64,000 bases of DNA from Massilia sp. 9096 (GCF_000745265.1 NZ_JQNN01000002.1:91829-155828), one strand, 5' to 3'. Shown: positions 1 through 8,733, counted from the stretch's first letter. Notes: a model not told the origin generated them from the letters alone. Translations and numbers: made by a program.

Positions 1-52
1 TTTTGGCTTTTTAAGCCTTGATTAAACGTAATTTTACAGTTTAGAATTAAAG

Positions 53-61
53 TTATCCACA
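53..61 (+). promoter_or_regulatory. DnaA-box-like sequence
   Basis: The nonamer TTATCCACA is a perfect match to the consensus DnaA box. It lies in an AT-rich stretch just before the XRE regulator. Only one copy is visible at this edge, so an origin cannot be claimed. It may be chance, or one box of a cluster outside the window. Confidence 0.3.
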
Positions 62-77
62 GTCTGACGCAGTTTTT

Positions 78-89
78 TCACTGAAGTGA
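78..89. promoter_or_regulatory. Short palindrome upstream of XRE gene, possible autoregulatory operator
   Basis: TCACT-GA-AGTGA is a perfect 5-bp inverted repeat 17 bp before the XRE start codon. XRE-family repressors commonly bind short palindromes in their own promoters. The assignment rests on position and symmetry only. Confidence 0.25.
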
Positions 90-105
90 CAGCTTTGGCA
101 CTTTT

Positions 106-468
106 ATGACTACCCCCACGTTTAGCGATATTCTTGGCTCAGATGTAGGACGCTATCGGTCACTCTTGTCAGACCGTTTACGTCTAGAAAGAAAGCATCG
201 TGGCCTTACGCAAGAGCAGTTCGCAGGCTTACTTCAGGTATCAAGTCGGACATACAAACGGTTCGAGCTTGGGACGTGTGACTCACTAGAACTATTCTTA
301 AGTATTGTCATAGCAATCGGAAAGACATCAGCATTGGACCTTGTCTTCCCAAATCCGCCTACAGTAGCAAAACCAAGAACCCCGGCGGGTGCGATGGCAA
401 AGTTGAACGAAAAGCGGGCTCTGGAAATGAGAAAGTCAGAAAGAAAGCAAAAAGCCCAAGATGGTTGA
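106..468 (+). CDS. XRE-family helix-turn-helix regulator
   Basis: This is a 120-residue cytoplasmic DNA-binding protein. A Cro/C1-type helix-turn-helix spans about residues 25-80, with the typical pattern RGLTQEQFAGLL followed by SSRTYKRFELG. The C-terminal tail (about 95-120) is rich in Lys/Arg/Glu and probably helical. The size and layout resemble HipB-like antitoxins or prophage repressors. No toxin partner follows: the next 12 bp run into a fragment of an unrelated gene, so a former partner may have been lost. A palindrome at 78-89 could be its operator. The family call is secure and the target is unknown. Confidence 0.8.
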   Translation: MTTPTFSDILGSDVGRYRSLLSDRLRLERKHRGLTQEQFAGLLQVSSRTYKRFELGTCDSLELFLSIVIAIGKTSALDLVFPNPPTVAKPRTPAGAMAKLNEKRALEMRKSERKQKAQDG

Positions 469-479
469 TTATAGTAGAG

Positions 480-641
480 CTGCTTTGTCCCTTGCTTGAC
501 GATCAGCCTCGCCCCGCACCCTGGACGGCAGCACTGGCACTCTAGGCCGGCTGCGAGGGGATTGGTCGGCGCCAGCAGCCGATCGCCCTGGCGCCCGAAC
601 GGCACTTTCAACCCTTTGTCGGGCTTGTCGGTCGTGGCCAT
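480..641 (-). pseudogene. Fragment of a CoiA-like competence protein, N-terminal part
   Basis: An ATG at 641 opens a frame reading VPFGRQGDRLLAP, then GLECQCCRPGCGARLIVKQG. This resembles the N-terminal zinc-ribbon region of CoiA-like proteins, where Cys pairs precede a KQG-type motif. The similarity stops at about 480, where the frame runs antisense into the XRE gene. The body of the protein is missing, so this is a truncated remnant at a recombination boundary. The family resemblance is from memory and modest. Confidence 0.35.
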
Positions 642-662
642 TTTAGACGCGGTACCCGGGCA

Positions 663-2483
663 TCACACCGCCTTCTTGCGGCGCGCACCCGCCTCGCCGC
701 CCTGTTTGCCGTAGTACTGCTCTGCGGCCTCGGCGATCCGCTTTTCCTTCGCCTTGACGTAGATGGATGTTGTCGCCGCGCTGGCATGGCCGAGTACGTC
801 CTGCACGACGACGATCGGCATGTCATCTTCGACGGCCAGCGTGCCGAACGTATGCCGGAAGGCGTGCGGAGAAGTGTGCTCGAGCTGGACTAGGTCCTCC
901 GGCGTCAGCAGCGGCGCCTCTTGCGACGTGTACTCAACCACGTGCGCCTGCACGCGGCCCAGGGCGCCGGCGATCACGTCATACAGCGAATTTGCGCGAT
1001 AGCCGTTGGCACCGTTATCCCGGTGCCGTGCCCGGGCCGCAGGCGTGCCCGGTACCACAAGAGGCGCCAGCAGCGGCATGTCCGCTGGCGAGCCGTCGAA
1101 GTCGAGTCCGCGATCGCGCCAGTGCGCGCGCAGCGCATCGATGGTGCGCCTGCTGACCGGCACCTTGCGGATCTTGCTGCGCTTGCCGAGCACCGTGAGC
1201 ATCCACACGCCGCTGGCGTGCTGGCTCGCTCTGAGCTTGTTCTGATGCGCGCTGGCCACCTCGGCGCGGCGCAGGCCCGAGTCCCCCATCAGCAGGATCG
1301 CCGCCAGCGCCACCCGGTCCTGCTGGTTGTCGAATGCCGCCGCGCGCAGAGTCAACACCTCGACGACCGTATCCCAGGCATTTCTGCTGAGCGCGCGGTC
1401 GACCTGCATGTGCTCGGCCTGCACGATCACCACGGGGTCCTTCACGGCGGTCCACGGATTGCCAGCCAGGTAGCGCACCTTGACCAGCCAGTCGAACATA
1501 CCGCGCAGGATGAGCACGGCCTGCTTCTGCGATCCCGTGCTCATCGGCTCCTCGGCGAACGGCCGCCACCGCTTGCTGGTCTTGACGGTGCGTGGGCCGC
1601 GGAAATCCGGCGTCGGCGCCACCAGGAACTGCTTGTAGCGCTCGCAGTCGTCGACCAGCAGCGACGACATCGGCTTGCATGCCACCAGTGCACACCACAG
1701 GATGAATCGCTCCAGCTCCTTTCGGTAGGCCCGTTCCGTGTGGGCCTGGCCCTTGTAGCGCACCAGGTAGGCGTTGATCGCCTCGAGGTCGTTCCGGGCG
1801 GCGATGAAGCAGAACGCCGGCGAGCGGTTCGCGCCCTGCAGCCCGGACAGCCATACCGGCAGCTGGAAGGTGCCGAGGGGCGCCAGCGCGGCGCGGCGCG
1901 TCGGATCCAGTACCGGCAGCAGGTCGAAATCCTCCGCCGGCCCGGCGTGGGCGCCGTCCAGGTCGATATCCCCCAGCTGGTCCGGCCACTGGCGCAGCCA
2001 GCGCAGAATCGCGCCCGCCCGGCCGGCACCCACCCTCGGCACCGAGCGCCACCATCCGGGCCCGCGCCGCTTGATCAGGTCTACCAGCTCGCCGATCGTC
2101 AGCACATCCTCTTCCTTCAGCACGCGGGCGGTCTTCGGCCGGAACCATTGTGCAACCGGCTGCGCTCGGCTTGGCGCCGGGCGCGGCATGTCGGCCGCCT
2201 TGATCAGGATGTTGAGCGCCTTGTCGGTGATGGCGCCCCCCTGGCGTGCACCCTTCAGGATCTCGGCAAAGGCGGGATTGTGCTCGATCGAGCGCTCTAT
2301 CAGCGCGTTGCGCATGTCTATAAGCCAGCGTTCCAGGCCTTGCTCGACCTGCGGGCTGTCTTCGCTATAGTACAGGTCGGCGATGCGCTGGATTGGGATT
2401 TTAAGCACGTAGGCGCGCAGCGCCGTGTAGTCGGTGCGGTTATAGGCCAGTTCGGGCAGCGCGACGTCGGTATGCTGGGCCAT
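663..2483 (-). CDS. Tyrosine-type site-specific recombinase (integrase) with DUF3701-like N-terminus
   Basis: This 606-residue protein should catalyse DNA strand exchange through a tyrosine-DNA link. The first ~130 residues (IPIQRIADLYYSED...) resemble the DUF3701 domain found at the N-terminus of some Burkholderiales integrases. A SAM-like core-binding domain follows at about 240-360. The catalytic domain has the full residue set: R405 in GLRRAEV, H540 and R543 in HAFRHTF, H566 in LGHASA and Y575. The frame stays open far upstream, but that extension is antisense-like and overlaps the DUF4209 gene. The ATG at 2483 lies 2 nt after that gene's stop codon, so the two form one operon. The protein is too long and lacks the extra helix expected of an integron integrase. 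It probably moves a genomic island or transposon. Confidence 0.85.
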   Translation of the reverse strand: MAQHTDVALPELAYNRTDYTALRAYVLKIPIQRIADLYYSEDSPQVEQGLERWLIDMRNALIERSIEHNPAFAEILKGARQGGAITDKALNILIKAADMPRPAPSRAQPVAQWFRPKTARVLKEEDVLTIGELVDLIKRRGPGWWRSVPRVGAGRAGAILRWLRQWPDQLGDIDLDGAHAGPAEDFDLLPVLDPTRRAALAPLGTFQLPVWLSGLQGANRSPAFCFIAARNDLEAINAYLVRYKGQAHTERAYRKELERFILWCALVACKPMSSLLVDDCERYKQFLVAPTPDFRGPRTVKTSKRWRPFAEEPMSTGSQKQAVLILRGMFDWLVKVRYLAGNPWTAVKDPVVIVQAEHMQVDRALSRNAWDTVVEVLTLRAAAFDNQQDRVALAAILLMGDSGLRRAEVASAHQNKLRASQHASGVWMLTVLGKRSKIRKVPVSRRTIDALRAHWRDRGLDFDGSPADMPLLAPLVVPGTPAARARHRDNGANGYRANSLYDVIAGALGRVQAHVVEYTSQEAPLLTPEDLVQLEHTSPHAFRHTFGTLAVEDDMPIVVVQDVLGHASAATTSIYVKAKEKRIAEAAEQYYGKQGGEAGARRKKAV

Positions 2484-2485
2484 CC

Positions 2486-4345
2486 TTACGCTCCCCGTTC
2501 CCGTGTGGCGGGCGCGCGTTCCTGCTCCTCGGGAAGGTTGGTCACGAACGACGTCACCACCAGGCGCAGCACCAGCCACCAGGCGTAGACGCCATGCACA
2601 CTGTTGCACAGCGCGCTGTCGGCCATGCCGTGCGCGACGGCGTTGCGCAGGTTCGGCCCCTCCTGTTCGCACATGAGTGAGCGGACGGTGAACGTCAGGT
2701 CTTCGCCAAACACTTCGGTCATTTGCGGCCGCTCGACCAGGTTCGACAAGCCGATCTCCATATCCAGCCCGTTCGCGTCGTGCGTCGTCGTCTGAGCGCC
2801 GGCGTCCTGCAGCGCAACCCGAACCATGTGTTCGAACTGCGGCACCAGGATGTGGATCGACTGCACGTAGTCCCCGCAGTACCCGGCGTACAGACCCTTG
2901 GCGACGACGTCGGCGCGGTCGCGCGGTACGATGCCGGCGTTCCCGGCCAGGTGCTCGAAGTCGAGCGGGGTCAAATAGCACTCCAGCTGCATTGCCTCGA
3001 GTGCGGGGCGGATCATCCCATACGCTGTCATGGCCACCATGTCGCAGCAGCCCCTGATGGCCCGCGATTCGACCTGCGCGGCTTCCGCCTCCAGGCCGCT
3101 GTCGGCGCCGGCGCGGCGCGCGACGGCACGGCCGTCGCCGGCGAAGGTGACCCCGCCGAACAACCGGCCGACGAAGCTTTGCGCCAGCAGCGCTTGGGCG
3201 TCCTGAACCAGTTCGTCGCGTCGCGGGAACGGCTGCAGCGTGCAGAATGCAAGCAACGCCTTCAACAGCGTCTTTCCTTGCACGCGCCGCACGGCTTCGC
3301 GCACGGCGTCGGTGAGGTTGATCCGCGGTCCCTGCGCGACACGCATTTCGCCCAGCGCGAGGCGTCCGGCTGCCGCCAGCTTCGCGCGCAGATCGGCGAT
3401 GATGTCCTCGACCCCGTGCGCAGCGCGGTGCGGACCCGGCACGTCGCGATAGGCTTTGATGGCACGGGTAAGAAATTCTTGACGGGCGATCGCCGATGGG
3501 CTTGCGTCCGCCTGCGCCGCGAGGCTGGCGCCGATCAGGGCCTGCATCTCGGTCTGTTTCTCGGATAGGCGGGCCCGTTCGTACCATTTGCCAGCCTCGT
3601 CTAAAAAGCCTTCGGCATCCGCGCTGCAGCCGGCGGCGAGGCGTTCGCGCCCCACGCGTTCCAGCTCGCCCGCGATCCTGGGCGCTTGGGCCACGGCGCG
3701 CTTTTCCACATACAGGGGGCGCACGTAAAACAGCGGCTCGAAGGTGCCTGCCCCGGACGCCCGGTCGAACGCGGCAAGCAGCACCGCCTCGATGTCCGCG
3801 GTCCGGTCTCCGGCGCCGCCGCCGATCGACGCCGCCAGCTGCAGGGCGCGGTGCAGGACCGCCCGGCCGCTCAGGTGCCAGGTATCGAAATCGATGGCAT
3901 GTATGCGGTAGCCGTCGATGGCAGCATGGGCAAACTCGACCCCCTTGCGCCGGTCCTTGAGCCACACCAGATCGGCCAGCCGGGCGCGCAGCAGCGGATT
4001 GGACACGACGTCGACCAGTTGCACGAGCAGGTCGACCTGCGCCGTGCTCAGGTCTTCGGGAAGCATGGTGCGGGTGCCATCGGCCCAGCGCGCGAGCGGC
4101 TGGAACGGCGCCGCGCGGGTGTCCGGCTCCAGCATCATCGACGCGATGGCCGCCATGAAGCCTAGGGCGCGGGCGCGTAGCGCCTCGCCAGCGGCGTCCG
4201 CGTCGCGGGCGGCCCGGGACAGCAGGCTGTACATTTCACCAGCATCGTGCGTCGACGCCGCGCCCAGCAGATCATTGAGGCCGGCTGCCAGGATGTCGGC
4301 TACAGTGAGTTCGAGTGGCTGTGCCGGCGGCGGCGTATCGGGCAT
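2486..4345 (-). CDS. DUF4209-domain protein with HEPN-like motif, upstream of the integrase
   Basis: A soluble protein of 619 residues from the ATG at 4345 (MPDTPPPAQ). The first ~150 residues are helical, including LLRARLADLVWLKDRRK, typical of the region before DUF4209. The last ~100 residues carry NLRNAVAHG, a DUF4209 hallmark. It contains R567-x4-H572, which fits the RX4-6H pattern of HEPN ribonucleases. No signal peptide or clear membrane segment is seen in this reading. The gene is tightly coupled to the recombinase (2-nt gap). A role as RNase or defence module carried with the recombinase is inference. The frame stays open upstream to 4618, so the start is uncertain. Confidence 0.7.
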   Translation of the reverse strand: MPDTPPPAQPLELTVADILAAGLNDLLGAASTHDAGEMYSLLSRAARDADAAGEALRARALGFMAAIASMMLEPDTRAAPFQPLARWADGTRTMLPEDLSTAQVDLLVQLVDVVSNPLLRARLADLVWLKDRRKGVEFAHAAIDGYRIHAIDFDTWHLSGRAVLHRALQLAASIGGGAGDRTADIEAVLLAAFDRASGAGTFEPLFYVRPLYVEKRAVAQAPRIAGELERVGRERLAAGCSADAEGFLDEAGKWYERARLSEKQTEMQALIGASLAAQADASPSAIARQEFLTRAIKAYRDVPGPHRAAHGVEDIIADLRAKLAAAGRLALGEMRVAQGPRINLTDAVREAVRRVQGKTLLKALLAFCTLQPFPRRDELVQDAQALLAQSFVGRLFGGVTFAGDGRAVARRAGADSGLEAEAAQVESRAIRGCCDMVAMTAYGMIRPALEAMQLECYLTPLDFEHLAGNAGIVPRDRADVVAKGLYAGYCGDYVQSIHILVPQFEHMVRVALQDAGAQTTTHDANGLDMEIGLSNLVERPQMTEVFGEDLTFTVRSLMCEQEGPNLRNAVAHGMADSALCNSVHGVYAWWLVLRLVVTSFVTNLPEEQERAPATRERGA

Positions 4346-4518
4346 GGGGGATGGCCGGAGACGGATATCTCGGCTCCAAGTTAATGGCTGAAAGTACCAT
4401 CCTAACCCTGTTTCACGGCCAAAACAAGCATAAACGCAACGATGATAATACGCGTTATCATCGAAGATATCGAAGGTTGAAAGTGCAAAAGTTATATTGA
4501 ATCCGAGCCAAGCCAACA

Positions 4519-5358
4519 TCAAACTAGCCGATACACGCATAGCCCGGCGATGAGTACGCTTGCCCCAATGAGCAGCGTCCTGGCCAGGTTGTCCATGATT
4601 AGTCGCTTCCACATCCATGTGACTGGACGTCTGTAGGCGTCGTTTAGCGCTAGAGATACCGCGCGAAACTCCCGCTGGAAAAATCGGCGGTCAGCGCTTA
4701 GCATCTTAGCTTCGTTTGTAGAACGTCTGAGGTACGTCACTAGATTATGCTCAGTGATCGACTGTTTCCATGCTGTCACTTCCACCAAGTTGTCCGCCTT
4801 CATCGGTTGAGACGACCCGGCGCTCATGCTCGCATCGTCGAAATCGAATTTGATGCCAAATTGCTCATAGAACCGGTTTCGCCTGAGTCGGTTGTCGTTA
4901 CCGGCATCACCAGCCAACAAGCGGATTTCGCGGACGTCAGTCCCAGGCCATTGTTTTGCCCAGCTGACGACTAAGTTCATCAGGTAGGTGCCAAGGTGTG
5001 CTCCTCGCAGCCTCACAGGTTCGACCAGGACGTATCCACCCGTGTCGAGAGAGCCCGACGTGAGAGATAGCAGGTTCCATATCGCTTCGTAGCTTGCAGA
5101 AAAGTCACCACTCGGCGCGTCGCGCTGATCGGCACCACCGCTCAGATCCCAATAAAAAATGTTGAGTTTGGCGCGCTGTACCGTTCCCGTATTCAGATCT
5201 CGCTCCACTGCCTGGACTTTCTCGACCAATACCCAGTCGACTACTGGCTCGGCCGTGCCGGTTTGCTGGCGACGGACTTCGAGTACATAAATTTCGGGTG
5301 GCTGCTGCGTTAGGCCAAAGCCTTGGGATCGTAGTCTTGATGTCGGAGTCGAAAGCAT
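4519..5358 (-). CDS. GNAT-like acetyltransferase fold with C-terminal membrane anchor
   Basis: The 279-residue product starts at the first ATG (5358), with AGGGAA about 9 nt upstream; a TTG at 5409 is the alternative. The middle part reads VEPVRLRGAHLGTYLMNLVV followed by NRLRRNRFYEQFGI. This matches the acetyl-CoA loop and the final helix/strand of GNAT enzymes. The last ~20 residues form a hydrophobic segment (TLLIGASVLIAGLCVYRLV) that could anchor the protein in the inner membrane. Substrate and partners are unknown. It is 173 bp upstream of the DUF4209 gene on the same strand and could be part of the same island. Confidence 0.5.
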   Translation of the reverse strand: MLSTPTSRLRSQGFGLTQQPPEIYVLEVRRQQTGTAEPVVDWVLVEKVQAVERDLNTGTVQRAKLNIFYWDLSGGADQRDAPSGDFSASYEAIWNLLSLTSGSLDTGGYVLVEPVRLRGAHLGTYLMNLVVSWAKQWPGTDVREIRLLAGDAGNDNRLRRNRFYEQFGIKFDFDDASMSAGSSQPMKADNLVEVTAWKQSITEHNLVTYLRRSTNEAKMLSADRRFFQREFRAVSLALNDAYRRPVTWMWKRLIMDNLARTLLIGASVLIAGLCVYRLV

Positions 5359-5906
5359 TGGTGAACGTTCCCTTGCAAAACATGGTGGCCAAGTCGCGCG
5401 ATATATCAAATGCTAGACCGTACGTAAACGGCAACACTGAGCAACACGTGACTTTTGGTGACGCGTCACGCTTAATGTGCGCCCCGCTTGCATGATTACA
5501 GCAGTAATCACGTATCAAACGACTGCAGCCTTGGCCTTGGTCTCCTGCTTGATTTGAGCTCGAAAGTGAACTTTTTAGTGTTTGGAGTGAACTTGCGAGA
5601 TAGACCGGTCGCACTCAAGGCCTGCACATCGTAACACCCACAGCCCGGGAACAGACTCAGTCGTTTACGATCATCGTTCTGGATACATTTGTTTAAATTA
5701 GAGGTGGTTTTTTAGTCGTAGGCTTACCGGAGGGGAGTTACATGAAGCTTAAAGGTTTGTTAGTTGCATTTCGTATGGGTAAATGTAGATAATTCAAACT
5801 GCTTAAGCACTTCAAAAGGAGCATCGCAACCTACTTCAGATCGTCTGCTTTGCAATAACATGGAAAAACGGGTATAAAATGTTTTTCTACTATCGGTGGG
5901 GGATGT
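5359..5906. other. Intergenic region between divergent genes, no supported gene
   Basis: About 550 bp separate the GNAT-like gene (minus) from the nuclease-like gene (plus). The right part (about 5680-5900) is AT-rich and should hold the promoter of the plus-strand pair. Short open frames here have no recognisable product. Confidence 0.5.
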
Positions 5907-6887
5907 ATGCCAGATGTGGTATCCAAGGGCGAGTCTGCAGTTCAAGACGCAATTGTCGTAGCACTTGCAGAGTATTGTTATTCAGAGCGCTTGCGATTCA
6001 GACATACGCTGCCGTATGCAAATCAACAGGGATTTGAGCCAAATAAGATATGCGCGGACATGGTGGCAATTCTCGCCAATTCGGTTTTACTGGTCTTCGA
6101 AATAAAAGCGGCACTCAAATTCCCGCCGAACGCAGCTTTAGCCTCGTTTAAAAAAGACCAGCGTGAAGAATATCTATTTCTTGAAGAAGAATTGAACGTG
6201 CCAGTCCACTACGCGTTTAACACTGTTCAGACACTCGCGCATGCATTGCCCGGGCCATTTAGCGCAATGATGTGTGCACAAACACTTACCGAAATAGGCC
6301 TTGCTCTACCTTCTTTATTGACTGACGCTGGCAAAGTCAAACAAATCTCATACACTCTTTTTGAATACTTGCGTAAGTCGTTGCAGTTGCGAAACCAATC
6401 TGGTGTAACCACACCGACCGCACCAAATATGATAGAGAGGTTAGCGCTGATAATGAATACTTCGCTAACAAATTCGATCATGGTCTTAGCCATTGCTCCA
6501 GACTCCAGCATCCTTTCGCTCGATGCGACAGCACTGTCAGATCTCAAAAACGATCTGGACAATATCAGCGAAAATATCGATAAAAACAAGTATCCAGTCC
6601 TCGCGGAATATATATCTGCAGTAAAAAGGGTAAACAAGTTGAAGGCGGAGGCTAAAGCGAGGGCAGAGGCTAAAGCGATCGAAAATGCGGAAGCGGTTAA
6701 AAGAAAGCGATTAATTGACGAGTTAATAGATACCGAGTCTGAAAAATCGAGAGCAAGCGAGCCAAATGATTCAGTCTCAAAAAAATTGTCTAAACGTCGG
6801 GGAGAGCACGAAAGTTTTAAAAAGTTAGGATCAACTGCGCTCGCTGAGAAGGATTCTCAAAGTGCTACGCCAAAAAAGAAAAACTGA
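5907..6887 (+). CDS. Putative PD-(D/E)XK-fold nuclease with charged C-terminal helix
   Basis: The gene encodes 326 residues and is more AT-rich than its neighbours, which suggests transfer. An N-terminal helix (ESAVQDAIVVALAEYC) is followed by D51, then a hydrophobic strand ending E65-I-K67 (VLLVFEIKAAL). A helix and the strand VPVHYAFNTV come next. This order fits the core of PD-(D/E)XK nucleases, with D51, E65 and K67 as candidate catalytic residues. Residues 245-290 form a strongly charged coiled-coil-like stretch (KAEAKARAEAKAIENAEA). A GIY-YIG nuclease begins 18 nt downstream and is likely co-transcribed. The fold call is by eye. The alternative is an uncharacterised protein without nuclease activity. 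Confidence 0.55.
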   Translation: MPDVVSKGESAVQDAIVVALAEYCYSERLRFRHTLPYANQQGFEPNKICADMVAILANSVLLVFEIKAALKFPPNAALASFKKDQREEYLFLEEELNVPVHYAFNTVQTLAHALPGPFSAMMCAQTLTEIGLALPSLLTDAGKVKQISYTLFEYLRKSLQLRNQSGVTTPTAPNMIERLALIMNTSLTNSIMVLAIAPDSSILSLDATALSDLKNDLDNISENIDKNKYPVLAEYISAVKRVNKLKAEAKARAEAKAIENAEAVKRKRLIDELIDTESEKSRASEPNDSVSKKLSKRRGEHESFKKLGSTALAEKDSQSATPKKKN

Positions 6888-6905
6888 GATAAAGTAGCTG
6901 ATGCT

Positions 6906-7385
6906 ATGAATCCACACGAACAGGTGACGACTTCTCTTGACCAGATCGTTGCACTTGGATTCAGACGAGCTGGCCAATGGGCAAGCGGAGGGGGCATTCT
7001 TCAGCTGCACGTGTTACAACCGTACGTCGAGGCCTCCGAGCTGCTGTACGCTTTCGCGGTGAACGACGTCATCACGTACAGTGGCAAGACCAGCCAAGGC
7101 CTGGCCAGGCGCATGCAAGGATATCGAACGCCGGCAGCGGCCGCCGAACGTGGTGGATCGACGAACATCCGCAATAACCGGCTCATCAAGGAAGCATTGC
7201 TAGAGGGCGCCGCTGTCGAAGTCTACGTTATAGCCCCACCGGCCGGGCAGCACCACGGCGGCTTCCGTATCAACCTCGCGGCCGGCTTGGAAGACAGCTT
7301 GATTCGTGAACTGGCGCCGCCGTGGAACGCCGCACGTCTTGCTGATAGAGCGGCGTCAACCCGGTCGGCACAGTTTGCTCGATAG
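6906..7385 (+). CDS. GIY-YIG family endonuclease
   Basis: A 159-residue protein with a single GIY-YIG domain. The first motif is LLYAFAV (residues 47-53), the second YSGK (58-61), followed by RRM with the catalytic arginine (68-69). E129 in LEDSLI is the metal ligand, and PPWN (138-141) supplies the terminal asparagine. It therefore should cut DNA. The layout recalls stand-alone restriction-type GIY-YIG enzymes, but no methylase is next to it. The last ~15 residues may read into the adjacent IS30 remnant, so the native C-terminus is uncertain. It is paired with the PD-(D/E)XK-like gene upstream. Confidence 0.8.
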   Translation: MNPHEQVTTSLDQIVALGFRRAGQWASGGGILQLHVLQPYVEASELLYAFAVNDVITYSGKTSQGLARRMQGYRTPAAAAERGGSTNIRNNRLIKEALLEGAAVEVYVIAPPAGQHHGGFRINLAAGLEDSLIRELAPPWNAARLADRAASTRSAQFAR

Positions 7386-7705
7386 CTCGTCTGGCCGCCA
7401 TTCCGGCTGATCTCGCGGCTAATTGTAGAAGGTGCTCGTCCGAGAAGTTGGGCGATTCGCCGGATCGGATGACCAGCAGCTAACGAACGCGATATCTCTT
7501 CCCGCTCTGCCAGCGACAAGGCCAACCTTGACCGCTGCCTTTGCGCGGGGCGAATGCCGCCAGACTCGGCAAGAATTCGCTGTATCGATGAGTGATTTCG
7601 ATCGAACAGCGCGGCAATTTGATGCAGCGATTCGCCCGTCTTCCAACGCTCCCACATGAGCGCCTTCTGCGTTTCTGTATAGTAGATCCTAGGTCTCTGC
7701 TTCAT
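7340..7705 (-). pseudogene. IS30-family transposase remnant, N-terminal third
   Basis: From the ATG at 7705 the frame reads MKQRPRIYYTETQKALMWER, then two helix-turn-helix blocks (LHQIAALFDRNHSSIQRIL and IRRIAQLLGRAPSTISREI). These are typical of the DNA-binding N-terminus of IS30 transposases. Homology stops after about 120 residues, and the DDE catalytic domain is absent. Sequence around 7741-7762 (TTGCATTGACCAGTTGAATC) may be the surviving terminal repeat. The broken end abuts the 3' end of the GIY-YIG gene. Confidence 0.75.
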
Positions 7706-7788
7706 GCGCAACACTCCTTCTGCTCATGCAGAGTTTAGTGTGTTGCATTGACCAGTTGAATCCAAGGTCCACAGCGGACATTGCGCGC

Positions 7789-8241
7789 TTAAGTACGCGT
7801 AGAGACAGATTCGTAAAGTTTTCTTTCGGCTATCCACGCATCGAGAAGATTTCCCTCTACCTCTTCATATTCTTCCCACTCAGCGTCCCATCGCACTAAC
7901 CGGTCTCCCTCCTCCAGAAGCATGAACCACGTCGTTCCGGTACCGTTGTCGCCTACCGCAATTGCGTGCTGCAACCACTCGGGAAAGTAATCTTCGCCAC
8001 GGAAAAATTGCGTGTAGTTGAGCAGTGACTCGCTTCCTGGGGTTGCCCGTTCAAGAACCGGAAAGAGGAAGTTCGCGCCTGTCGGTCCTTGAAATCCGTC
8101 GAACTCAAGGTAAAGACTACGGAGCTGGTGCGGTAACTCGTGACCTAGAGCTTGCTCTACCTGGGCAATCACTGCTGCTGTAGCTGGCCCGCGAAAAATA
8201 CCATTCGCAAATGCCTGACGCACATCTTCTGGTTTAAACAT
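7789..8241 (-). CDS. SMI1/KNR4 (SUKH) family protein
   Basis: The gene makes a 150-residue soluble protein. The start chosen is ATG 8241 (MFKPEDVRQAF). The longer frame reads into the 103-bp intergenic repeat and gives a spurious N-terminus. The SUKH pattern is visible: VEQALGHELPHQLRSLYLEF, then DGF, a central acidic/aromatic stretch and TWFMLLEEGDRLV. SUKH proteins often serve as immunity proteins against polymorphic toxins. No toxin gene is adjacent, so it may be an orphan immunity gene. Specificity cannot be told. Confidence 0.7.
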   Translation of the reverse strand: MFKPEDVRQAFANGIFRGPATAAVIAQVEQALGHELPHQLRSLYLEFDGFQGPTGANFLFPVLERATPGSESLLNYTQFFRGEDYFPEWLQHAIAVGDNGTGTTWFMLLEEGDRLVRWDAEWEEYEEVEGNLLDAWIAERKLYESVSTRT

Positions 8242-8254
8242 AAGACCCTTTAGT

Positions 8255-8357
8255 GACCGCTTGTGGCCGGTTGCGGTCGGTCGAGCCAGCATAGCAGGTT
8301 GCCGAGCTGACAAACTCTCAGACTGTCACGACCGGCAGCTCTCGACCCAAAGCGGTC
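8255..8357 (-). repeat. 103-bp intergenic palindromic repeat, copy 1
   Basis: Full-length copy with ends GACCGCTT and AAGCGGTC and core GAGCCAGCATAGCAGGTTG. It fills the gap between two minus-strand genes: 6 bp below the stop of the upstream gene and 13 bp before the start of the next. Written here as minus because it shares the direction of the neighbouring genes. Confidence 0.85.
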
Positions 8358-8363
8358 GTCCGG

Positions 8364-8708
8364 TTATTCGCTTCCATAGCTGGCAGTCCAGCTATTCCAT
8401 GCATCTTCGTTTCGCGCATAGACAGCAATGGGCAGGAAAGTGCGCTGTTGCGGGAAAGGATTGGATGCAAAATCTTCCGAAAACGAAATAGTAGGGCTGA
8501 GCGTCGCAAGGACATTGGTCATAACAACGCTCGCACATTCGCGTTCTTCGTCCGTCGGATCGCCATCGAACTCAAAACGCCCGCGTAGCCGTCCATCGTC
8601 AGCTATATCGAACGACACAGACCTTAGGCGTGGGGGAACTTCATCGAGCAAGGCACGCTGCGCCGCGAGACGAATTTCGGGCTCCGTTGGAAAAGCTGTT
8701 GTTTGCAT
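8364..8708 (-). CDS. Hypothetical protein, 114 aa
   Basis: Starts at ATG 8708 (MQTTAFPTEPEIR). Longer frames begin inside repeat copy 2 and are artefacts. The protein is soluble and acidic, with a helical N-terminus (AAQRALLDEVPPRLRSV), then alternating strands (FDIADDGRLRGRFEFDG) and an Arg/Glu segment (PTDEERECASVVMTNVL). I do not recognise the family. Size and neighbourhood (beside a SUKH gene, between two repeat copies) resemble small immunity-like proteins, but this is only context. Confidence 0.6.
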   Translation of the reverse strand: MQTTAFPTEPEIRLAAQRALLDEVPPRLRSVSFDIADDGRLRGRFEFDGDPTDEERECASVVMTNVLATLSPTISFSEDFASNPFPQQRTFLPIAVYARNEDAWNSWTASYGSE

Positions 8709-8733
8709 GACCGATGGCTCGCTCAGGTGTGAT

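Noticed and set aside
921..2588. 555-codon plus-strand frame opposite the integrase
   Set aside because: Composition is His/Arg-rich shadow sequence. The integrase on the other strand has all catalytic residues.
2484..3965. N-terminal extension of the integrase frame to 1100 codons
   Set aside because: It overlaps the DUF4209 gene in another frame, is Arg/Gly-rich without domains, and a good start exists at 2483 right after that gene's stop.
5105..5614. 169-codon minus-strand frame overlapping the GNAT-like gene
   Set aside because: Low-complexity Ser/Arg content and no motif; the overlapping frame has a recognisable GNAT pattern and membrane anchor.
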